Part shown: positions 16,694-24,556 of the stretch, one piece after another
Layout of the letters: the number at the start of each line of letters is the position of its first letter
Numbering within the stretch: position 1 is the first letter of the stretch
Assembly: GCA_934490165.1 (NCBI GenBank)
Contig: CAKSTB010000012.1
Coordinates: forward strand, 1-64,000
Direction: 5' to 3'
Origin: an uncultured Ruminiclostridium sp.
Lineage (GTDB): Bacteria; Bacillota; Clostridia; Oscillospirales; Ruminococcaceae
Length of the DNA: 64,000 nt
Translations under genes and position numbers: made by a program
Notes under the pieces: generated by a model
Databases searched by the model: none
What the model was told of the DNA's origin: nothing
What the model saw: the letters and a program-made list of their open reading frames with translations, nothing else

Positions 16694-18199
16694 TTATATC
16701 TCCCCGAACTCCTCTAATCTCTGCATAATTTCCTTGCTTCTGTCTGTAAACAGCAGAGCCTTGTTATGTTCATAATACTCCTTACAGCCGAACTCCGAAA
16801 TAAATCTCGCCGTATGGCTGTTTGCGGTAAGCTCTGTTACAAGTATCAGCATTTCCTGACCGTCAGCGTACACCTCATTGCAGAAAATAAACGCGTTCGA
16901 CATCTTCTCCTGTGCCGTTTTTGCCGAATTTTTAAGCTCTGCCACAAGGCTGTCATACCTGCTCTTGATATCGGTAAATGCTGTTTTTCCGTCCTTGCCG
17001 GCTGCGAACACAGTCAGCTTTTCAAGCTGTGATATTGCTCCTGCAAGCGTTTTACGCTGTGATGCCGAAATGCTTGACGACTGCTTGCCGCTTTCAAGCT
17101 CGTTTTTCTTTATCGCTATAAGTTCGTTCATCAGCTTTTCGGCAGAAACGTCACTGTCCCGCGTTCTCAGCCTAAGCTCTTTGAGCGTTATAAGAACCTC
17201 GCGGAGCATATCCTCGCTGTCCGTGACCTGCTTTGCTGATGCCGTAACACTGTCAAGAATAAGTCCGAGAAGCGACAGCCTCTCGTCAAACTTTGCGTTT
17301 CTCGCCCTGTCTTTTATGCTGTCGCTTGCATTGCCGCTGAGCATCTCGTCTATCTGATAGTCGCTCTTGTACTTGTTGAACAGGTCGTAATATGCCGCAA
17401 AGCTTCTTGCCGTCCTGTCATGTCGGATATACTGATCGATAAGCTTGATATCTACCTTGATATTGTTCTGTTCGTAAAGAATTATCATTTGCGACAGATC
17501 TTCCCAGCCTCTCGCCGTAACGAATGCTTTGCCGTCAACCGTACTTTCTATGCGGTAAAAATCAGCTTTCTTAATTTCAAGATAGGTAAGTATCGAGGGG
17601 TGGACGCCTGCCTTGTATGCATATTCTTTCCACGCCGCAAAATCAGGCTCGATATCTATCCTTTTCAGTCTGTCCCATGTTACAATATCAAACTCACGGA
17701 CGGAATTATTATATTCCGGCGGGTTACCCGCAGTGACTATTATCCAGCCGTCCGGCACTTTATGTCTGCCGAACACCTTGTATTGCAAAAACTGGAGCAT
17801 TATCGGAGCAAGCGTTTCCGACACGCAGTTTATCTCATCAAGGAACAGTATTCCCTCTTTTACACCCGTGTTTTCCATAAGATCATACACTGCCGAGATG
17901 ATTTCCGACATAGTGTACTCCGACACGTCATATTCCTTACCGCCGTAATTCCTATGCACGATAAACGGAAGTCCGAGTGCGGATTGCCTTGTGTGGTGCG
18001 TCATGGAGTACGATAGCAGACCTACTCCCATTTCCGACGCTACCTGCTCCATTATCGCAGTCTTGCCTATTCCGGGAGGTCCCATAAGAAACACAGGGCG
18101 CTGTTTTTCGGTCGGGATCACATAGCCGCCTGTTTCGTCCTTGGTGAAATATGCCGTCATGGCGTTCTTTATCTGTTCTTTTGCATCTTTTATATTCAT
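16694..18199 (-). CDS. MoxR-type AAA+ ATPase
   Basis: A 501-residue cytosolic ATPase. Walker A is GPPGIGKTA (near 40-48), Walker B is ILFLDEINCV (near 117-126), and the sensor 1 region is IIVTAGNPPEYN. After the AAA+ module (to about 260) the C-terminal half is helical, with a probable coiled coil between 310 and 440. This arrangement is typical of MoxR/RavA-like ATPases, which act as chaperones with a VWA-domain partner. The VWA gene ends 13 bp upstream, so the pair is the AAA+/VWA module; the client is unknown. Last gene of a three-gene operon with the LRR gene first. Confidence 0.85.
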   Translation of the reverse strand: MNIKDAKEQIKNAMTAYFTKDETGGYVIPTEKQRPVFLMGPPGIGKTAIMEQVASEMGVGLLSYSMTHHTRQSALGLPFIVHRNYGGKEYDVSEYTMSEIISAVYDLMENTGVKEGILFLDEINCVSETLAPIMLQFLQYKVFGRHKVPDGWIIVTAGNPPEYNNSVREFDIVTWDRLKRIDIEPDFAAWKEYAYKAGVHPSILTYLEIKKADFYRIESTVDGKAFVTARGWEDLSQMIILYEQNNIKVDIKLIDQYIRHDRTARSFAAYYDLFNKYKSDYQIDEMLSGNASDSIKDRARNAKFDERLSLLGLILDSVTASAKQVTDSEDMLREVLITLKELRLRTRDSDVSAEKLMNELIAIKKNELESGKQSSSISASQRKTLAGAISQLEKLTVFAAGKDGKTAFTDIKSRYDSLVAELKNSAKTAQEKMSNAFIFCNEVYADGQEMLILVTELTANSHTARFISEFGCKEYYEHNKALLFTDRSKEIMQRLEEFGEI

Positions 18200-18211
18200 A
18201 CTCTTGCTCCT

Positions 18212-19723
18212 TTATATCTCCTCCGGCTGTAATACAAGCTTAATAGCCCACGGCGGAACATCGGGGTTGTTATATTCATCATCGACAAAGACAAATGCCG
18301 TTTCGTATGGCGGCTTTCTTGTCGGGAAATCGCCGTAACCATCGGTGAAATATATAAGCCCTCTGAGGTTTGTAAACTCCTTGCTTTGCATCAGCTTATC
18401 AACGTAAGCAAAAACAGGACGGAAATCCGTACCGCCAAATCCGTGAAGCTTCATAGTGCCGAGATACTCGTCAAACTCTTCCTGCGAGGTTATCTTTTTA
18501 TCCTCCTGTATGTCGGTATTGCACTGGATAATATGAAGATTTATCTTTGTGAAAAAGCTCTCCTCGTTTTTAAGCACGTTGTACGTTTTCTGAATGAATT
18601 TCTGCACAAGCTCACCCGATACCGAGCCTGATGTATCTATAGCTATCACAAATTCCTTGATACGCTTTACTTCCTTGTATTCGAGCGGTTCTATAAGCGG
18701 CATACGCTCATAGAGCTTCAGCCCGTAGGTGTAGAATATATAGTCGAACTCATCTTCATTCACCCGCATTGCTTCTCCCATGACGGAAAACTTTTTAAGA
18801 AACTGCGTGTAGTCGTATTTCTCACGGTTGACAGCTTTAAGGTTTTGTGTAAGGCTCCCCTTTTCATCACCTTTTCCCTTTGAAAAAGCTTCTATTTCTA
18901 TCTGCATTTTTTCGGAGATCTCTTTCCAGTCCTTTTCAAGCTGAGAAGCCGCTCCGACAGTTATTTCATCAGGTGAATTTTCGCCGCTTTCGTTATCATT
19001 GCCGTTTTCTTTCTTCTCATCGCCGTCTGAATTATCGTGTGATTTGTCAGCCGCGGTATCTCCGTCTTTGCCGTTATCTGTGTTATTTTTGCCGCTTCGG
19101 TCACTGTCACGTTTATTATCCTTGTTAATGTCGCCGCCCTGTTCTTCTTTAAAGGTCACATACCAAATTCTGTGGTCGTCCTTTACAAACAGCTCCGACC
19201 AGGCGTAAACCTGCAAATCATCAACGTCATTCGAAAGATAGCCGTATATCTTTTCGGCAGTCAGAATACCGCAGTGATCTTTTATCGTATTCAGCACAGC
19301 CGCCTGCCGCGGCTCATCGGGAGAAGCAAGCGTTCTGACATCAAGCTCGTTTATTATATTTTCTACTGCGATATCGCACGCCAAATTCCACCTCAGCGTA
19401 TCAACGAGCGTTCCTACTATGTTATGACGGAATACGCAGTGAAGTATCATATGAAGATACGCCCGCGTCAGGTTATATCCAGACTTATAGCTCTTAAGCA
19501 CATAGCTCTCGTCATAGAAAATGTATCTGCCGTTGGTTGCAACAGTTTCGGTAATAATAGCCGGTTTAAGCGGGAGCATATTTATTGCGCTGTCGAGAAA
19601 CCTCAGGTTTACCGCAAGCGTATTGCGGGAAAGTGTAAGTATGTCGGTCGCAAGAGCCGAGAATTTCTCCGCCCGCTCCTTTGCCTTGTCATATTCTTTA
19701 TCCGTAATATCACTTCCTGTCAT
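18212..19723 (-). CDS. VWA-like protein with DUF2201 metallopeptidase-like N-terminus
   Basis: A 503-residue cytosolic protein. The N-terminal region (1-180) carries LHMILHCVFRH (near 91-101), the HxxxH-type putative zinc motif of the DUF2201_N domain. A low-complexity Asp/Asn/Lys/Gly-rich linker runs from about 205 to 265. The C-terminal third (about 365-503) is a von Willebrand A-like domain with a MIDAS DTSGS (in VIAIDTSGSVSGE). Such proteins pair with MoxR-type ATPases, as here, where the ATPase gene is 13 bp downstream. Its start overlaps the LRR stop by 4 bp (ATGA type), so all three genes are coupled. Role unknown. Confidence 0.82.
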   Translation of the reverse strand: MTGSDITDKEYDKAKERAEKFSALATDILTLSRNTLAVNLRFLDSAINMLPLKPAIITETVATNGRYIFYDESYVLKSYKSGYNLTRAYLHMILHCVFRHNIVGTLVDTLRWNLACDIAVENIINELDVRTLASPDEPRQAAVLNTIKDHCGILTAEKIYGYLSNDVDDLQVYAWSELFVKDDHRIWYVTFKEEQGGDINKDNKRDSDRSGKNNTDNGKDGDTAADKSHDNSDGDEKKENGNDNESGENSPDEITVGAASQLEKDWKEISEKMQIEIEAFSKGKGDEKGSLTQNLKAVNREKYDYTQFLKKFSVMGEAMRVNEDEFDYIFYTYGLKLYERMPLIEPLEYKEVKRIKEFVIAIDTSGSVSGELVQKFIQKTYNVLKNEESFFTKINLHIIQCNTDIQEDKKITSQEEFDEYLGTMKLHGFGGTDFRPVFAYVDKLMQSKEFTNLRGLIYFTDGYGDFPTRKPPYETAFVFVDDEYNNPDVPPWAIKLVLQPEEI

Positions 19724-20865
19724 AGCTCAAGATCAGAGAAAATGTCAGTGTTACCGTCATTCAGCCTGTCCGCCACACTCAGCAGATATGCCGTTACAGC
19801 CGTATTGCCATGCTCATCGGCATAGACTGTAAGCGCGGATATGTTGTCCTTTGTGATAAGTCCTATACTGTCGGAAAAACGGAGCAGCTCCTCGCTGTCC
19901 TTATCTATGCAGTAACGCACTGCTTTTTCCGCGTTGTTATACAGAAAATCAAGATATTGCCTTTCAGTGTCGGCACTGAGCTCTACCTTGTACATAAGCC
20001 TTGAAAATGCTATCTCAAATTGCAGTTTTTCGTCCTGCAACGCGGGAAAATAGCTGTCCTGTGCCGAAAAGTCAAAGCCCTCAGCGCCCCAGATATTGCG
20101 CAGAATGAAATTATATGCGGAAGAGCCGTCAGTCGCGGTAACAGCTTTGTAGAGCGGTTTCCCGCTTGCTGTATTTCTGACGGTAACGTTCTCACAATCG
20201 GAAAACGCATCGCCGCCGACTGAGGTCACACTGTCGGGGATTTCAAACTCCGATAAGCTTTCACACATAAAGAACGCCTTTTCGCCGATGCTTGTAACAC
20301 TGTCGGGAACAGTTACCGATCTCAGGCTGTGGCAATTGAGAAACGCCATATTTCCTATACTGAGAAGACCGCCGGGAAGTGTTATTGTAGTAAGCGCGGA
20401 GCATTCCTTGAAAGCTCTCTCGTCAAGCTCTGTTATGCTGTCGGGGAGCGTAACGGAAGTAAGCGAGATACAGCCGCCGAAAAGGTTGTATCCGACCTTA
20501 GTGATACCGTGCGGGATCATAATGCTCTCAAGGTTTGCACAACCCCAGAATGCGGAGTTACCTATTTCGATGAGATCATCGTCAAGCTGTATCGTCTTAA
20601 GTGCGCCGCACTGTGCAAAGGCACAGCTACCGAGCTTCTCTGTGCTTTGAGGAAGCGTGACGGAAATCAGTGACGAACAGCCGTAGAATGCGCCGTCACA
20701 TATAACTTTAATGCTGTCGGGAAGAGTGACGTAAATGACGCTCTGTAAGCCGCAGAGGGCGTCCCTGCCGATAACCGTTACGCCATACGGCACGGTAATG
20801 ACAGTTTCGCCCTCCTCAGGTATGCACTTTTCAAGTATATCACCATTTACAGTAAATTGTGCCAA
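19720..20865 (-). CDS. BspA-type leucine-rich repeat (LRR_5) protein, cytosolic
   Basis: A 381-residue protein without a signal peptide. Residues about 20-235 hold roughly nine BspA/Treponema-type leucine-rich repeats of about 23 residues (pattern SVTLPDSITxIGxxAFxxC). A helical C-terminal region (about 250-381) follows, without repeats, and could contact a partner. Most LRR_5 proteins are secreted surface proteins, so a cytosolic one at the head of a VWA/AAA+ operon is unusual; it may be the recognition or adaptor part of the module (inference). The promoter should lie in the 230-bp spacer 20866-21059, where I see no unambiguous boxes. Confidence 0.82.
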   Translation of the reverse strand: MAQFTVNGDILEKCIPEEGETVITVPYGVTVIGRDALCGLQSVIYVTLPDSIKVICDGAFYGCSSLISVTLPQSTEKLGSCAFAQCGALKTIQLDDDLIEIGNSAFWGCANLESIMIPHGITKVGYNLFGGCISLTSVTLPDSITELDERAFKECSALTTITLPGGLLSIGNMAFLNCHSLRSVTVPDSVTSIGEKAFFMCESLSEFEIPDSVTSVGGDAFSDCENVTVRNTASGKPLYKAVTATDGSSAYNFILRNIWGAEGFDFSAQDSYFPALQDEKLQFEIAFSRLMYKVELSADTERQYLDFLYNNAEKAVRYCIDKDSEELLRFSDSIGLITKDNISALTVYADEHGNTAVTAYLLSVADRLNDGNTDIFSDLEL

Positions 20866-21059
20866 TGTAATTACCTCTTCTCGTTGCTGTCACGATAAAA
20901 ATATAACCGATAACGAAACCTGCGTCGGTCGAGAGCCGGATCTGAGCGTTTTGAAGTCGGCTTATTCATTTATTCTAAGTATATCACAATATTTTGCGCA
21001 CTTCAACGATTTTTACTGTGTTAAAGCAAACAGACAATATGTGTTGTTACGGAAATTTA

Positions 21060-21091
21060 AAAGCGGAACGCCGGGTACAGCATTCCGCTTT
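21060..21091 (-). terminator. Terminator of the mscS gene
   Basis: AAAGCGGAA (21060-21068) pairs with TTCCGCTTT (21083-21091); on the minus strand the stem is followed by T-rich sequence, 7 bp after the mscS stop. Confidence 0.75.
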
Positions 21092-21097
21092 AACTAA

Positions 21098-21985
21098 TCA
21101 TTCGTCTTTCTTGAGATGTACATCAAGCTGATTATACGGTATCTCGATACCGTTCGCGTCAAACTGCTCCTTGACGGCTTCGTTAAGATCAAAATAAACC
21201 GTCCAGTAGTCTTCAGCCTTGACCCACGGATAGCAGGTTATCCTTACCGCGCTGTCCGCAAGCTCGGTTATTCTTATCTTAGGCTCGGGGTCTTTGAGTA
21301 TCAGCTCGTGGCTGTCGGTGATGCCTTTCAGTACGGCAATAGCCTTTCTGAAATCGGCATTGTACGAAATAGTATAAACCATATCCACGCGTCTTATTCC
21401 GAGTGAAGTGAAGTTTGTCACTTTCTTTGCGGTTATCTGACCGTTCGGATAGAATATAGCCTTGTTGTCATAAGAATGAAGCTCGGTGTACCAGATATTT
21501 ATCGCTTCGACCGTGCCCTCAACATCATCGACCTTGATATAATCTCCGACCTTGAACGGCTTTGTAAGCATTATACTGAAGCCGCCCGCAATGTTCGAAA
21601 GGCTGTCCTGGAGCGCAAGACCGATAGCAACACCCGCTGTACCTATCACTGCTATTATCGATGTCATCGGAACGCCGAGTACTGCAAGTACTATGGTGGC
21701 AAGCAGTGCATACAGCAGTATTCTTACCAGCGAATAAACAAAACGTGATATCGTCTTGTCAATGACATCGTGCTTCATACCCTTTTTCATAACCTTGAGC
21801 ACAAGCTTTGAAATGATAAGTCCGACTATCAATATTATTACTGCGGCAATAAGCGTAGGGAGATAACCTACAAACGCATTCCATATCTGACTGAAAAACG
21901 TTTCAGCCTCTTTTATCTGCTCCTGCGCGTTTTCAAACGGATCGGACGTATTTCCGGCCGCTTCTGCTATCAGTGCAAGGTTCAA
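21098..21985 (-). CDS. mscS: Small-conductance mechanosensitive channel family protein
   Basis: A 295-residue membrane protein. Three hydrophobic helices (about 38-62, 82-105, 108-135) end in the Gly/Ala-rich pore helix (IIAVIGTAGVAIGLALQDSL), followed by the MscS beta domain with GDYIKVDDVEGTVEAI (near 148-163) and an alpha/beta cytoplasmic cage. It opens on membrane tension and releases solutes during hypo-osmotic shock. It lies 15 bp downstream of cdaR in a probable cdaA-cdaR-mscS unit, which would tie a turgor valve to c-di-AMP synthesis, itself a controller of osmolyte and K+ levels (functional link inferred). Confidence 0.9.
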   Translation of the reverse strand: MNLALIAEAAGNTSDPFENAQEQIKEAETFFSQIWNAFVGYLPTLIAAVIILIVGLIISKLVLKVMKKGMKHDVIDKTISRFVYSLVRILLYALLATIVLAVLGVPMTSIIAVIGTAGVAIGLALQDSLSNIAGGFSIMLTKPFKVGDYIKVDDVEGTVEAINIWYTELHSYDNKAIFYPNGQITAKKVTNFTSLGIRRVDMVYTISYNADFRKAIAVLKGITDSHELILKDPEPKIRITELADSAVRITCYPWVKAEDYWTVYFDLNEAVKEQFDANGIEIPYNQLDVHLKKDE

Positions 21986-22000
21986 ATGTTATCACTCCTG

Positions 22001-23308
22001 TCAGTTACTGCTTGTGCTGTCCTCTGCCCTCTCGGATACCATGATAGATACTTTGTTTTCACCGGTAACCCAGCTCTTCACCTTTGTGCCGCGCAGGGTA
22101 AACTCGGCATTGACATCTTTTAGACCCGCAGTAAGCGTAGTTCCCATAAGGTCGATCGTAGCATATATATCCTTAGAAGCAAGCGCCGCTATTTCATCGG
22201 CAGGACCTGTTACGTTTACGCTGAGCTCGTTTGTGAGAACCTCAACATCAAAGTTATCGGGCGCGTTTATCACTCTTATATTATCCTTCTGTACAGCGTA
22301 GCTCAAGAAGGTGTAATTCTCGGCATCTTCAAACGAAACCATAGCGGAGGTATTACCGCTTATGTTCTTGTAGCCATCGGGCAATGTTATAGGCAGCGTC
22401 AGCTTTTGCAGATACTTTGTTGTGAGTTGGCTTAAATCAATAGAGCCTACCTCGAATTTCTCCTGTGAGTCAAGCGAATCATCGGGTGACGAAACAGTAA
22501 GCGATTCGGGATAAATGCTGTATTTAAGACTGCTGAGATCGAAGTTTGACGGTACATTCGTAAATTGCAGTGTGAGCGGCAGAGTTTTCTGCTTATACAG
22601 TGTAACGTTTACCGTGAAGCTCTCGTTATCATATTTGATATCGGGGTTTTCAATTACCTCGCCGTTAGCTCCGAGCAGTACTATCTGACCCTTTGAATTA
22701 ACCGATTCGGCGGTTTCACCCGCGAATACCGAGCGTATCTCGACAGTCTTTACCGCATCTATTGCGGCACTGTCGCCTGTCAGCGTTATTGTCGAGGGTT
22801 CGGCTGTAATGCTGTCTATCTTCATACCTGCGGTCGCGGTTACTCCGTCTGCTGTAGCCTTCATATTACCGCTTGAAACGCTGTAGGTCTTCGATACCGT
22901 CTTTTCGACCTTCAGTTTCAGGGTAATGTTTTCGTCATCGACCGTACAGCTGTTCTCCTTTACGGGAGCGACGTTTACTTTAACGGTGTATTCACCATCG
23001 GACGTTATCGCCGACAAATCGGCTTTTGCTGTGAAGTCATCGGCAGTCATATTGCCGACCTCATATCGCTTTCCCGTTATCTGAACCGAAACCTTATCAA
23101 CATATCCGTCTGTCACCGACAGATTGTTCTGCGTCATATAATCGGTAGCTTTCACCTCGACCGGTATATCGCTGATATGGGTCGTTACATCGGGGAATAT
23201 CTGCATTGAAATAGCGAACCAGACGATTATCGCTATCACCAGTGCGAATATTATGTTCTTCAGGTCTTTAACGAAGTTATGAAAAAAGTTCTTGATCCAT
23301 TCTGTCAT
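22001..23308 (-). CDS. cdaR: YbbR/CdaR-like regulator of diadenylate cyclase
   Basis: A 435-residue membrane-anchored protein: a short cytosolic N-terminus, one hydrophobic anchor (about 17-36), then an extracellular run of four YbbR-like beta domains (about 40-120, 125-210, 215-310, 315-425), each with the V-x-V-x-G-x-x pattern. CdaR proteins bind and modulate CdaA. The gene overlaps cdaA by one base, the standard Firmicutes arrangement, which usually continues to glmM; here mscS follows instead. Confidence 0.88.
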   Translation of the reverse strand: MTEWIKNFFHNFVKDLKNIIFALVIAIIVWFAISMQIFPDVTTHISDIPVEVKATDYMTQNNLSVTDGYVDKVSVQITGKRYEVGNMTADDFTAKADLSAITSDGEYTVKVNVAPVKENSCTVDDENITLKLKVEKTVSKTYSVSSGNMKATADGVTATAGMKIDSITAEPSTITLTGDSAAIDAVKTVEIRSVFAGETAESVNSKGQIVLLGANGEVIENPDIKYDNESFTVNVTLYKQKTLPLTLQFTNVPSNFDLSSLKYSIYPESLTVSSPDDSLDSQEKFEVGSIDLSQLTTKYLQKLTLPITLPDGYKNISGNTSAMVSFEDAENYTFLSYAVQKDNIRVINAPDNFDVEVLTNELSVNVTGPADEIAALASKDIYATIDLMGTTLTAGLKDVNAEFTLRGTKVKSWVTGENKVSIMVSERAEDSTSSN

Positions 23309-24219
23309 TATTTATCCGCCCCCTTGTCTTTTTTATTGTCGGGTGCGTTTTTCTTTGACTTCTTTGCTGATTTCTCCTTGCTCTTCCTGTTGTCGGGCTT
23401 TTCCGGAACAAGCTTAGAAGTAAGCAATTTACGCAGTGTGTCCTTATTATAGAAACGTGTAAGGCTTCCGTTTTCGGCAACCGAGATCGTGCCTGTTTCT
23501 TCTGAAACAACAACGATAACGGCATCGGATACCTCGCTCATTCCTATAGCCGCTCTGTGACGTGAGCCGAGCGCTTTAGATATGAGCTCTTCCTTCTGAG
23601 GCTTGGGCAAGAAACAGCCTGCGGCATATACCTTGCTGTCGCGGATAATTACCGCGCCGTCATGGAGAGGTGTATTCGGGAAGAATATGTTGCCGAAAAG
23701 CTCGGGACTAGGTGTAGCGTTCAGAATAGTACCTGTGTCGACCTGCTCACCGAGCCTTGTTTCACGCTCAAATACGATAAGTGCACCCGTTGCCGTCTGA
23801 GAAAGCTGTTCGCTCGCTGTACAGACAGCCTCTATGCAGTTATGTATGTCGGCTGTTGCGGCATCGTTCTTTCCCTCAAAATTAAGAGCCAGCTTCTTTA
23901 CCTTTGTGGTACGTCCCATTTTTTCAAGGACACGGCGAAGCTCGGGCTGGAACACGATAAGTATCGCTATAATTCCGACATTGAGGAAGGTTTCAATGAT
24001 AACCTTCATAGCCTTGAACTCAAACTGATTTACCACAAAGAAAAGTATGGCAAGCAGTATGATACCCTTGATAAGCTGCTCGGCACGTGTTTCTTTTATG
24101 ATTTTTATGCCCTTATATATCAGATAGGCAAGCAGGAGAATATCGAGATAGTCGACAAGTCCCATCGTTGCAAAAACGCTGAGGATATTCTCCCATATAT
24201 CCGCTAAATATTGAATCAA
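23308..24219 (-). CDS. cdaA: Diadenylate cyclase CdaA
   Basis: A membrane-bound enzyme making c-di-AMP from two ATP. Three transmembrane helices (about 18-95 from the chosen start) precede the DAC domain, with LHDGAVII (the DGA motif) and SRHRAAIG (the RHR motif). The C-terminal 35 residues are a Lys-rich tail. I chose the TTG at 24219, which gives a 303-residue protein, because GGAG lies 7 bases before it; an in-frame GTG at 24246 has no ribosome binding site. c-di-AMP controls K+ uptake, osmolytes and wall homeostasis; an RCK_C-bearing antiporter and MscS in the window fit that physiology. Confidence 0.92.
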   Translation of the reverse strand: MIQYLADIWENILSVFATMGLVDYLDILLLAYLIYKGIKIIKETRAEQLIKGIILLAILFFVVNQFEFKAMKVIIETFLNVGIIAILIVFQPELRRVLEKMGRTTKVKKLALNFEGKNDAATADIHNCIEAVCTASEQLSQTATGALIVFERETRLGEQVDTGTILNATPSPELFGNIFFPNTPLHDGAVIIRDSKVYAAGCFLPKPQKEELISKALGSRHRAAIGMSEVSDAVIVVVSEETGTISVAENGSLTRFYNKDTLRKLLTSKLVPEKPDNRKSKEKSAKKSKKNAPDNKKDKGADK

Positions 24220-24281
24220 AGTGTTGCTCCATTTCCGAAACCGCACACTGCGGTGAATTTCATCGTAAGTTTATATATAAT

Positions 24282-24310
24282 ATTGTACCATTAAACAGCA
24301 CCGATTTCAA
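24282..24310 (-). promoter_or_regulatory. Promoter of cdaA operon
   Basis: Minus-strand -35 TTGAAA (24305-24310), 17-bp spacer, -10 TACAAT (24282-24287). A 24-bp near-palindrome (24319-24342, outer arms GTGAAA/TTTCAC) lies just upstream and could be a regulator site. The rest of 24343-24466 shows nothing recognisable. Confidence 0.6.
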
Positions 24311-24466
24311 TAAGTGAGGTGAAATTTTTTAATAATTTTCACAAACAAATTAAACCCTTATACCGACATCATACGATATTGCCGCGGCGGCACTGCGGTT
24401 AGCTTAGGCATACCGAATATTTATGAGATTTACTAAAAAAATTCTTATTTTTTTCACTTTTAGAGG

Positions 24467-24495
24467 TTTACATTCAGGGACGATTATGATATAAT
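24467..24495 (+). promoter_or_regulatory. Promoter of nifJ
   Basis: TTTACA (24467-24472), 17-bp spacer, TATAAT (24490-24495), giving a leader of about 55 bases. Confidence 0.75.
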
Positions 24496-24556
24496 ACTAA
24501 GTTGAAAGCATACGTCTTGATATGACCGTATGCAAAAACAAAGGAGGACGATTCCC

